From: JBCCEV01 sp039030125
Lineage (GTDB): Bacteria; Pseudomonadota; Gammaproteobacteria; Ga0077536
Direction of reading: 5' to 3'
NCBI GenBank assembly: GCA_039030125.1
Contig: JBCCEV010000115.1
Location: 1 to 13,950 of the forward strand
Length of the DNA: 13,950 bases
A model generated the notes under the pieces. The model was not told where the DNA came from. It saw only the letters and a list, made by a program, of their open reading frames with translations, and did no database searches. Each line of letters opens with the position of its first letter. The first letter of the stretch is position 1. Shown piece by piece: positions 7,649 to 13,950 of this stretch. The translations under genes and the position numbers were made by a program.

Positions 7649-8290
7649 CTATTTGCGGTAGGAAGGATCATCCAATCCCGCGATCGCGACAAAGCCGGGC
7701 AACGCTTTAATTCGTTCGATCCAGGCGCACACGGCAGGATAAGGATCAAGCGCAATATTGCCCATCGGAGCCAAGGCAACATAGGGGAACACGGCAACGT
7801 CTGCGATGGTGGCTCGCCCGCACGCGAGCCAGTCCTGCCCGCTCAGGTGATCATTCAAAATTTCCAACGACTTATTGCCGCGGATAGTCGACGCGGTAAC
7901 GTCTTCTGTGAAATCGTGCGGGATCCCATTGCCCGAAATTCCGAACGAAATAATCGCTCTCGCGGTGAATACACCGTACTGGACCCAACTCGCCGCGAAG
8001 GCCAACCATTCCATGATGGCGGCCTGCTCTGCGGCCGTGCCAGACCACCAGGGCGCCCCACCCGCTTTGTTGGCTAAATAAACCAGGATTGCGGAGGAGT
8101 CGCGCAAGGTCAGATCGCCATCGACCAAAACTGGAACCTCACCGCGGGGATTGAGCGCCAAAAATTCGGGTTGATGTTGCACATCCTGCATTAAATCGAC
8201 ATCGTTTAATTCACAATCGATATTCAAAAACGACATCAACAAACGGACTTTATAACTGTTACCGGACTCATCATAAGAATAGAGTTTCAC
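7649..8290 (-). CDS. Glutathione S-transferase family protein
   Basis: A 213-residue cytosolic GST of normal length. The N-terminal thioredoxin-like domain begins MKLYSYDESGNSYKVRLLMS, with Ser12 placed where Ser- or Cys-type GSTs carry the glutathione-activating residue. The cis-proline loop EVPVLVDG (Pro53) and the glutamyl-binding DSSAI (64-68) follow. The all-helical domain contains ATIADVAVFPY (160-170), the conserved N-capping box of the family. Start is GTG at 8290-8288, chosen because GGGAG lies 6 bases upstream and translation then begins at the typical first strand. In catabolic clusters such proteins add glutathione to epoxides, dehalogenate, or isomerise ring-cleavage products. 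Here it is divergent from the LLM oxidoreductase across 152 bases, and on the same strand as the hyu operon. Substrate unknown. Confidence 0.92.
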   Translation of the reverse strand: MKLYSYDESGNSYKVRLLMSFLNIDCELNDVDLMQDVQHQPEFLALNPRGEVPVLVDGDLTLRDSSAILVYLANKAGGAPWWSGTAAEQAAIMEWLAFAASWVQYGVFTARAIISFGISGNGIPHDFTEDVTASTIRGNKSLEILNDHLSGQDWLACGRATIADVAVFPYVALAPMGNIALDPYPAVCAWIERIKALPGFVAIAGLDDPSYRK

Positions 8291-8344
8291 CGCTCACTCC
8301 CTTGCGAAATTATCTTTCGAGAGTAGCGATGCCTTGAGATCCGA

Positions 8345-8358
8345 GCAAGCAAACTTGC
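8345..8358. promoter_or_regulatory. Inverted repeat between the divergent GST and LLM genes
   Basis: GCAAG-caaa-CTTGC is a perfect 5-bp inverted repeat ending 20 bases upstream of the first base of the sigma-54 promoter (8378). It could be a regulator site serving one or both divergent genes. Enhancer sites for sigma-54 activators usually lie farther upstream (roughly 80-150 bases), so another regulator or chance is equally possible. Confidence 0.25.
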
Positions 8359-8377
8359 CCAACCGAAGCGTCCGGCG

Positions 8378-8392
8378 TGGCACTGGACTTGC
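8378..8392 (+). promoter_or_regulatory. Sigma-54 (RpoN) -24/-12 promoter for the LLM oxidoreductase
   Basis: TGGCAC-TGGAC-TTGC matches the sigma-54 consensus TGGCAC-N5-TTGC at every defined position. The invariant GG (8379-8380) and GC (8391-8392) have the required 10-base spacing. Transcription would start near 8403-8404, about 40 bases before the ATG at 8443, and the element points toward the gene. The nearest candidate activator is the AcoR-like protein encoded about 2.6 kb away (11949 onward, minus strand). The match is directly visible; activity is inferred. Confidence 0.75.
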
Positions 8393-8442
8393 GCACAGAT
8401 CTGCCGGATGCTTGTTAATAATCTTTGCGATGGAGAACACGA

Positions 8443-9330
8443 ATGGGAAAGCCCCTGGGGATGCTGCAATGGACCGAAGGTACGCTCGGCAAGGACCTTA
8501 TCGCTAACACGCAGCGTTTCGAAGAACTTGGCTATGACGAGCTATGGCTGCCCGAAGCTTTCGGCAGGGAGACGCTCTCGACCTGCGGGTTCCTGCTTGC
8601 TAAAACCACGACGCTCAATGTCTCCAGCGGTATCGCGACCATTTACGGGCGCGATGCCGATGCCGCGGCGCAAGCCGCAAACGGTCTTGCCGAGTTGTCC
8701 GATGGGCGGTTTCGCCTTGGCCTCGGCGTTTCTCACCCGGTCTTGGTCGAACCGCGCGGGCACACCTGGGGCAAGCCCGTCCCGCAAATGCGAGCATTTC
8801 TCCAACGAGTACACGAAGCGCCCATTGAGTCGCCGCTTGCCGACGACAAACCCAAGGTGATCTGTGCCGGACATGGGCCGGGCCTCATGCGGGTCGCCCG
8901 GGACCTCAGCGATGGCTCGTTTTTATTCTTGCAGCCGATTGAAGCAGTACGCACCGCACGCGAAATACTGGGGCCCGAGAAAGAGCTACATGTCACTGTG
9001 CGCTGCGTCTTGGAAGCTGACCAGAGCAAAGCCCGCGAGCTTGCGCGTCGCGCCAGCGCGTTCTACATCTCGCTCCCGGCTTATCAAGCACGCTGGGCCG
9101 AGCACGGCTACGAAGCAGCCGATTGGGAAACCGGGGGCAGCGATCGTTTGATTGATTCGATTACCGTGTGGGGAGATGCAAAGATGATAGCGGCCAAGCT
9201 TGAGGCTTTTTTCGATGCCGGCGCTACGCACGTCGTGCTGTATCCGGCGAACCCCGATGAGGACTACGCGCCGGGAAGCGCCTACTCGAAAAATTGGAAC
9301 TGGCCGCTGTTGGAAGCTTTGGCGCCGTAG
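8443..9330 (+). CDS. LLM-class (luciferase-like) flavin- or F420-dependent oxidoreductase
   Basis: A 295-residue member of the bacterial-luciferase-like TIM-barrel superfamily. Typical segments are RFEELGYDELWLPEAFGRE (25-43), the strand LNVSSGIATIYGRD (58-71), NGLAELSDGRFRLGLGVSH (80-98) and a C-terminal substrate-recognition part with DAKMIAAKLEAFFDAGATHVVLYP (245-268). Members transfer hydride using FMN or coenzyme F420, or act as flavin monooxygenases; the cofactor cannot be settled by eye. The ATG at 8443 was chosen over a TTG 18 bases upstream because GGAGA lies 6 bases before it. The gene is single, behind a strong sigma-54 promoter, divergent from the GST and convergent with the KPR gene (18 bp between stops). 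Soluble, cytosolic; likely part of the catabolic module. Confidence 0.9.
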   Translation: MGKPLGMLQWTEGTLGKDLIANTQRFEELGYDELWLPEAFGRETLSTCGFLLAKTTTLNVSSGIATIYGRDADAAAQAANGLAELSDGRFRLGLGVSHPVLVEPRGHTWGKPVPQMRAFLQRVHEAPIESPLADDKPKVICAGHGPGLMRVARDLSDGSFLFLQPIEAVRTAREILGPEKELHVTVRCVLEADQSKARELARRASAFYISLPAYQARWAEHGYEAADWETGGSDRLIDSITVWGDAKMIAAKLEAFFDAGATHVVLYPANPDEDYAPGSAYSKNWNWPLLEALAP

Positions 9331-9348
9331 CGGCTTACTTGAATAAAT

Positions 9349-10317
9349 TCATCCAGGAGATCTGGCCCGTAAACGGGCCAAAGCCAGCACTGCGTCGATG
9401 GTCGGCGTTGGGATTTGGGTAAGCCTGCCAAGCTCCGTCACCGCTGCGACCAAGGCCTCAAGTTCCAGCGGTCGACCCCGCTCTAAATCTTGCAGCATTG
9501 ACGTTTTGTGAGCGCCGACTGCAGCCGCGCCTTCAATGCGCCGTTCCACATCAATCGCGAAACGCACCCCCAAGGCTTCACCAACCGCCTGACCTTCAAG
9601 CATCATGGCGCGCGCCAACGCACGCGTATCTGGATCTGCGCAAATCTCTGCCAGCGTCGCACCCGTTAGCGCGCTGATTGGATTGAAACTCAAGTTGCCC
9701 CAAAGCTTGATCCAAATTTCGTCGCGGATCTTGGGCTTGACTGGGGCTTTGAGGCCAGCATCACGCATTACCTCGGCCAGCGCGGTCACGCGTTCGGACT
9801 TCTCACCCTTCGGCTCGCCGAGTGTGAAACGATCGCCTTCGATGTGCTCGACAACACCAGGCTCCACGACTTCGCAGGCGGGATAGACGACACAACCGAT
9901 CGCGCGCTCGGGCCCGATGATTTGCCATTGGCGTCCGCCCGGATCCACGCTCTGCAACTGATGATTTTCATACGGTCCTTCAAATCCGTAGAAATACCAC
10001 CACGGCACGCCATTAACGCCAAAGACGACGGCGGTGTTGGCGCCTAACAGCGGCTGCATACTCTCAACCACGGCCGGGACGGAATGGGCTTTGAGGGTCA
10101 GGAAAACAAAATCTTGAGGACCGAGTTCATTGGGATCCTCGGCGCATGGCACATCGCAACGAACTTCATCCACGCCGCTTCGTAATCGCAGCCCATTGGC
10201 CACGATCGCTTCGCGGTGCGCGCCACGGGCGATCAGCGCAACCTCTTGACCCACCTGTGCCAACCGCGCGCCAAGGTAGCCACCAATAGCGCCGGCACCG
10301 AAGATGCAGATTTTCAT
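9349..10317 (-). CDS. Ketopantoate reductase (ApbA/PanE)-family dehydrogenase, probably catabolic
   Basis: A 322-residue NAD(P)-dependent reductase. The Rossmann loop GAGAIGGYLG is at residues 7-16. The family's catalytic lysine is Lys204 in EIWIKLWGNL, followed by SFNPISALTG (210-219). The substrate-binding region near the C-terminus, SMLQDLERGRPLELE (273-287), supplies Ser273 and Glu285, matching by position the Ser and Glu of E. coli PanE. The fold and active site look complete, so it should reduce a 2-keto acid or similar to the 2-hydroxy form. Because it starts 18 bp after the acyl-CoA ligase stop, with GAGG 8 bases before the ATG, I read it as a catabolic homologue in a two-gene operon, not the pantothenate-pathway enzyme, and give no panE symbol. 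Confidence 0.88.
   Translation of the reverse strand: MKICIFGAGAIGGYLGARLAQVGQEVALIARGAHREAIVANGLRLRSGVDEVRCDVPCAEDPNELGPQDFVFLTLKAHSVPAVVESMQPLLGANTAVVFGVNGVPWWYFYGFEGPYENHQLQSVDPGGRQWQIIGPERAIGCVVYPACEVVEPGVVEHIEGDRFTLGEPKGEKSERVTALAEVMRDAGLKAPVKPKIRDEIWIKLWGNLSFNPISALTGATLAEICADPDTRALARAMMLEGQAVGEALGVRFAIDVERRIEGAAAVGAHKTSMLQDLERGRPLELEALVAAVTELGRLTQIPTPTIDAVLALARLRARSPG
9363..9380. terminator. Strong hairpin between convergent LLM and KPR genes
   Basis: TGGCCCG-taaa-CGGGCCA is a perfect 7-bp stem with a 4-base loop, 33 bases after the LLM stop and inside the last codons of the KPR gene. No T-run follows directly on the plus strand, so it is not a textbook intrinsic terminator, although an AT-rich stretch (9338-9350) lies on its minus-strand downstream side. 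It may simply protect transcript ends at this convergent junction. Confidence 0.35.
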
Positions 10318-10335
10318 TCGTCGAGCCTCACGCGA

Positions 10336-11868
10336 CTACTCAAGACCCAAGCGGGCGGCGAGTCCTATCCGTTGCAGCTTACCCGTGGGGCCCTTGGGAA
10401 TGCTCTCGGCAAATATGATTTGGCGGGGAACCTTAAAGCCAGCCAAACGCGCGCTCGCAAACTCGCGGAGATCCCGCTCTTCAACCCGCGCATCCGCGTG
10501 CAGGACAACCACTGCCGCGACATCTTCACCGAGCTTTTCGTGGCGCACCGCGAAGGCAACCGCTTGCGAGACGTCGGGATGCTCCATCAGAACATCATCG
10601 ACTTCGCGCGGCGCGATCTTCTCACCGCCACGATTGATGATCTCTTTGATACGACCGCTGATGCGTAAATAACCATCCTCGTCGAATACACCAAGATCGC
10701 CGGTTCTAAACCAACGCTTGCCGTCTTGCCCTTGTTGAAAAGCATCCTGGTTGGCAGTGGGATTATTCGCATAACCGGCGGTCACGTTAGGACCGTAGAT
10801 TACGATCTCGCCCTCCTCGCCCGCCGCGACCATTGCGCCGGCCGGCGTCATTAACGCCACCTCGGGCCCCGCCGGAATACCCACGCTGCCGGCCTTATGC
10901 GGCGCCGGCGGCAATGGGTTGGAGGTCATTTGGTGAGCGGCTTCGGTCATGCCATAAGACTCGATCACAGGGCAGCCGAACGTGTCTTCCAATTCGTGCA
11001 TCACCGGTGCGGGCAAAGAAGCACTTGATGAACGAATAAAACGCAGCTTTTGACGCTCAACGATCGCTTGGTTGCGCGCCGCCCGTGCCAAAACGAGTTG
11101 GTGCATGGTTGGCACCGCCGAATACCAAGTGGGCGTCAACTCCTCCAGCCAACTGAAAAAACGGGTCGCCTCGAACGCCGGTGTGCAAGCCACCGAGCCA
11201 CCGCCGGCCAGCGATGACAGCACCCCGGCGACAAGCCCATGAATGTGGAACAGCGGCATAACGTTCATGCATTGGTCATCGGCACTGAGCGCAAGCGTCT
11301 TGGCAATGTGTGCCGCTGACGCCAGCAGGTTGGCATGCGAAAGGGGAACAATCTTCGGTCGCGACGTTGTCCCGGAAGTGTGCAACACCAGCGCCGTGTC
11401 CTCAGGGCCCGGTGGGCGTCCCTTCGCGTGCGCGCCCGCTAACACAAAATCAATTGTGCCAGCCGTTCCACCTTCACTCTCCTCTAACTCGATTACCGGG
11501 ATTTTGAGTGCGCTGGCGACCTCGCGTGCCGGCGTGTCGAAGCCACTGTGCACAACGAGCGCGGAGGCTTGAAGATCAGAAAGGTAGAACTCAAATTCAG
11601 TTTGCTTATAGGCTGGATTAAGCGGCGCGGCCGCGCTCGCACTCGCAACCGCCAAAAAGGCGCCAGCCATCGCCGCGCCGTTGGGTGCCACGATGGCCAC
11701 GCAATCATCAGCACCGATCCCGATGGCATTGAGCTCGCCGCCAAGCCGCGCGCTCTGCCGGGCAAGGCCTTGATAAGACATCGCCGCTCTGCCTGGTGCC
11801 GCGATCGCCGCCCGGGCAGGGCTGTTGCTCTCGAAGAGGGTGGAAAGCACTTTGGTATTGTCAGTCAT
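10336..11868 (-). CDS. AMP-forming acyl-CoA synthetase, oxalyl-CoA ligase (Pcs60/AAE3)-like
   Basis: A 510-residue ANL-superfamily ligase with complete motifs. The phosphate loop is HTSGTTSRPKIV (163-174), the ESYGMTEA motif is at 303-310, Asp391 of RTGDLG binds the AMP ribose, GRIKEIINRGGEKI (405-418) is the hinge, and Lys497 of GPTGK is the adenylation lysine. It converts a carboxylic acid, ATP and CoA to the acyl-CoA. The segment AAHQMTSNPLPP followed by KAGSVGIPAGPEVAL closely resembles, from memory, plant AAE3 and yeast Pcs60 oxalyl-CoA synthetases. That suggests a short dicarboxylate or other small acid, though specificity in this family is hard to read. No membrane segment. It is the first gene of a pair with the KPR gene, and the 80 bases separating it from the regulator stop hold no obvious strong promoter. 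Confidence 0.93.
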   Translation of the reverse strand: MTDNTKVLSTLFESNSPARAAIAAPGRAAMSYQGLARQSARLGGELNAIGIGADDCVAIVAPNGAAMAGAFLAVASASAAAPLNPAYKQTEFEFYLSDLQASALVVHSGFDTPAREVASALKIPVIELEESEGGTAGTIDFVLAGAHAKGRPPGPEDTALVLHTSGTTSRPKIVPLSHANLLASAAHIAKTLALSADDQCMNVMPLFHIHGLVAGVLSSLAGGGSVACTPAFEATRFFSWLEELTPTWYSAVPTMHQLVLARAARNQAIVERQKLRFIRSSSASLPAPVMHELEDTFGCPVIESYGMTEAAHQMTSNPLPPAPHKAGSVGIPAGPEVALMTPAGAMVAAGEEGEIVIYGPNVTAGYANNPTANQDAFQQGQDGKRWFRTGDLGVFDEDGYLRISGRIKEIINRGGEKIAPREVDDVLMEHPDVSQAVAFAVRHEKLGEDVAAVVVLHADARVEERDLREFASARLAGFKVPRQIIFAESIPKGPTGKLQRIGLAARLGLE

Positions 11869-11948
11869 ATCTGGGCACGCTCTTAAGCTCGGTGCTTGCG
11901 AGCGTATTCTAAAATAGAGTGCAGCCGCTCGCCGACGCCTGTTCGCAG

Positions 11949-13537
11949 CTATCCCTGACTAGGGCGTTCGATTCCGAGCGCTTTCATACGGCGGTAGAGC
12001 GTGCTGCGCGAAATGCCAAGCTGTTGCGCAGCCGCGCTCATGTTGTACCCGCAACTTACAATCGCCGCCTCCACCGTCTCTTTATTCCGACTCTCTCCCC
12101 GCTCAAGCGGAACAAATGGTGGCGCAGGTCTCGGCAGCTCTGCAGCGGCAAGGAAGCCTGAGGGCAAGTCAAGGGGGCTCAATAATGGCCCGTCGGTAAG
12201 GATGTAGAGATTCTCAATTAGTGCGTTGAGTTCGCGTACATTACCTGGCCAGGGATGCCGCGCGAGATGAGCCAGCAATTCGTCGGAGGCCTGTTTGCTG
12301 CCCAGGCCGTAGGTCGCGGCCAAGTGACGAAGGTGTCGTTCAACCAGCAACGGGATATCACCAGAACGCGCCCGCAATGGTGGAATCAGCAAGGCCAATA
12401 CGCGCAAACGAAACAGGAGATCGCTGCGGAACCGCCCGGTTTCAACGTCTCGCTCGAGATCGCGGTGAGTCGCGGCAATAATGCGCACCTTCACCGCTCG
12501 CTCGGTGTTACCGCCGACGCGAACCACTACTTTGTCCTGGAGCACACGCAATAGGTGCACTTGAACATCCACCGGCAACTCCGCAATCTCATCGAGAAAT
12601 AGCGTGCCGCCGTCCGCTTCCTCGAATTTACCCCGGCGCCCCTTGTTGGAAGCTCCCGTAAAGGCACCGGCTTCGTAACCCAGCAATTCGCTAGCAGCCA
12701 GCTCGCGGGTCAAGGTTCCACAGTTAACGGCGATGAAAGGGCCAGCGGACACCGCCGAGGCGTTATGAATGGCACGCGCGAATAACTCCTTACCGCTGCC
12801 GGTTTCGCCATTGAGGAGCACCACCGAATCTGCCCGCGCGATCCGGCCCGCCTTGCGGATGACATTGAGCATGTCTGGATCGCTTGTCACTATCGCCGCA
12901 AACGCGAGATCGATGGCTACCGTTGGGAGACGCGCTGCGTTATCAGATGGGAGCGCGGAAGCGTCAACCATGATCACACCGCCCTGCCATCCGAGTTTTG
13001 CACCGTGGTGAAAATCAGCCGGGGGTTCGTAGGGCAAAGTGGCTGTGACCCGGGCTGGAATATCCGACGGGAATGCCGGGCCGTCGTCGGTTATTTGCAA
13101 CGCACTGAAGAAAAAAGCGCCAACTTCGTTAGCAAACTCGTTGCCACGAACGATACGCCCTTTGCGATCGATCAGCAGCGCGCTTGCGCCGTGCCAGCGT
13201 CTGGGGACGCTTCGATACCAATTCAATAACTGGACGCTGCGGGCTAATTCCTGGGCATGTAGCGTATGTTCAATTTGATGGGCAGCGGTAACCGCTAAGG
13301 CAAGGGTATGGCTATCACTTAGATCGCCGACGCTCGTCACGTCCAACACGCCGATACAGCTACCGTCGCTCAAATCCCGGATTGGTGCCGCGGAACAATC
13401 CCAGATCTTGGCGGCGGCCACAAAGTGCTCGACCGAGCGCACCATAGTTGGGCTGCCCGCGACTAGCGCGGTACCGATAGCGTTGGTCCCGCTCGCGCGC
13501 TCGCTCCAGTCACGCCCGACGCCGCAATATTGGCGGT
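11949..13537 (-). CDS. AcoR-like sigma-54-dependent transcriptional activator, N-terminus lost at a chimeric junction
   Basis: About 527 genuine residues remain. In reading order: the second half of a GAF sensor beginning near YCGVGRDWSERASGTNAIG, a PAS-like linker (GASALLIDRKGRIVRGN), and a full AAA+ core with Walker A GETGSGKE, the sigma-54-contacting GAFTGA loop, Walker B GGTLFLDEIAELP, and the R-finger region FRSDLLFRLRV. A Fis-type helix-turn-helix (NMSAAAQQLGISRSTLYRRMKALGI) follows, ending 8 residues before the stop. All ATPase and DNA-binding parts look functional. The reading frame continues open on the minus strand to an ATG at 13685, but those first ~50 residues are antisense to retrotransposon code and are not real; roughly 100 or more sensor residues are missing. 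Family members respond to small molecules such as acetoin, ketones or alcohols. The likely target is the promoter at 8378-8392. Confidence 0.9.
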
Positions 13538-13541
13538 TTGT
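13535..13541. other. Junction between bacterial and eukaryotic retrotransposon sequence
   Basis: On the minus strand, recognisable GAF-domain code of the regulator reads out to about 13,527-13,537. On the plus strand, copia reverse-transcriptase code (LFLCKRAQPDI) begins at 13,538. GC-rich bacterial composition gives way at once to AT-rich sequence: I count about 37% GC in 13,561-13,680. Both genes are cut internally and no long terminal repeat or target-site duplication lies at the boundary. The exact breakpoint is uncertain by several bases. Confidence 0.8.
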
Positions 13542-13950
13542 TCCTGTGCAAGAGGGCACAACCTGACATAATGGTAGCAGTAGCATTTTTATGCACGAGG
13601 GTGAAAGAACCCAATGAGGATGACTGGAAAAAGCTATTAAGGCTACTATTTTATTTAAATGGGACAAGACATTTAATGTCAGCATTGGAAGGTGAGAAGA
13701 AGTTTGGATCCAAGTGGGTGGGTTGATAGCTCATATGCTGTCCATGCCAATTTCAAATTGCACACCGGCATATTGATGACGTTTGGCAAGGGATCGCCTA
13801 TAAATGTCAGCTCGAAACAAAAATTAAATACGAAGAGTAGTACCAAAGCAGAATTGGTAGGAGCCGATGACGCCATGCCGTTCATTATTTGGATGATAAA
13901 TTTTCTTGCATCACAGGGTTATGATGTCACACCATCAATATTATTCCAAG
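13538..13950 (+). mobile_element. Ty1/copia retrotransposon pol fragment (end of reverse transcriptase plus RNase H), frameshifted, runs off the right edge
   Basis: The frame from 13538 reads LFLCKRAQPDIMVAVAFLC then TRVKEPNEDDWKKLLRLLFYLNGT, the conserved reverse-transcriptase/RNase H connection of copia elements, and stops at TGA 13724-13726. One extra G in the GGG at 13716-13718 causes this. Skipping it, the frame from 13719 continues WVDSSYAVHANFKLHTG, then KQKLNTKSSTKAELVGADD and FLASQGYDV to the edge. Visible RNase H acids are the Asp at 13725-13727 and the Glu at 13851-13853; the next, cut-off codon begins with G, as expected for the QDN motif. Copia elements occur in eukaryotes; this variant most resembles algal/diatom elements as I remember them. 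Gag, protease, integrase, most of the reverse transcriptase and both LTRs are outside the window or absent. The frameshift makes it a decayed copy unless it is a base error. Confidence 0.9.

Noticed and set aside
7571..8077. 168-codon plus-strand open frame antisense to the GST, and similar long antisense frames at 2708-3336 and 5505-5906
   Set aside because: No ribosome-binding site or recognisable domain; they lie opposite genes with clear family motifs and arise from GC-rich codon usage.
8345..8362. Minus-strand sigma-54-like site upstream of the GST gene (GGGCAA...CTTGC)
   Set aside because: The GG-to-GC spacing is 11 bases, not 10; the resemblance comes from the inverted repeat there.
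8425..8442. TTG start giving a six-residue longer LLM protein
   Set aside because: The ATG at 8443 has GGAGA at ideal spacing and starts at the usual first strand of the family.
9349..10317. panE, the pantothenate-pathway ketopantoate reductase
   Set aside because: The fold fits, but the gene is coupled to an acyl-CoA ligase in a catabolic cluster with no other pantothenate genes, so a biosynthetic role is not supported.
13538..13685. Apparent N-terminal ~50 residues of the sigma-54 activator (minus-strand ATG at 13685)
   Set aside because: These codons are antisense to conserved copia reverse-transcriptase code and look nothing like a GAF domain; the open frame is accidental.
13538..13950. 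Bacterial retroelement (group II intron, retron or DGR reverse transcriptase)
   Set aside because: The TRVKEP...DDWKKL connection and KQKLNTKSSTKAELVG RNase H motif are typical of Ty1/copia polyproteins and not of bacterial reverse transcriptases.

Overview
The window is a chimera of two unrelated kinds of DNA. Positions 1 to about 13,535 are ordinary, gene-dense bacterial DNA: short intergenic gaps, Shine-Dalgarno sequences, a sigma-54 activator and a near-perfect -24/-12 promoter, and moderately GC-rich by eye. This suggests a proteobacterium, but I cannot name a genus. From about 13,535 to the right edge the sequence turns AT-rich and encodes part of a eukaryotic Ty1/copia-type retrotransposon polyprotein (end of reverse transcriptase plus RNase H). 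It most resembles, from memory, the copia-like elements of diatoms and other algae. The switch falls inside a bacterial regulator gene and inside the retroelement's pol gene, so both are cut mid-gene.

Layout, left to right. A MarR-type regulator (+, 87-581) has a 15-bp palindrome just upstream. It converges on a minus-strand run transcribed from about 8290 down to 615: a GST (8290-7649), a small beta-rich protein with an in-frame amber codon (7527-7147), the hydantoinase/oxoprolinase/acetone-carboxylase pair hyuA (6967-4943) and hyuB (4932-2974), a cytochrome P450 (2926-1634) and a crotonase-fold enzyme (1580-615). hyuA to the crotonase has gaps of only 10, 47 and 53 bp and looks like one operon. 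The MarR and crotonase genes are separated by a GGGGTCAGAGCCC-type palindrome that probably terminates both. Facing the GST gene is a luciferase-like (LLM) flavin/F420 oxidoreductase (+, 8443-9330) behind a sigma-54 promoter. It converges on a minus-strand pair: an acyl-CoA synthetase resembling oxalyl-CoA ligase (11868-10336) and a ketopantoate-reductase-family dehydrogenase (10317-9349). Next comes the AcoR-like sigma-54 activator (minus, ends 11949), truncated at the junction.

Together the bacterial genes look like a catabolic module for an unidentified organic substrate. Hydroxylation (P450), flavin/F420 oxidoreduction (LLM), glutathione chemistry (GST), ATP-dependent lactam opening or carboxylation (HyuAB), CoA activation (ligase), crotonase chemistry and ketone reduction (KPR) would be controlled locally by MarR and the sigma-54 activator. 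The substrate and order of steps are inference. No tRNA, rRNA, CRISPR array or bacterial insertion sequence was seen, and no gap between genes exceeds 300 bases.
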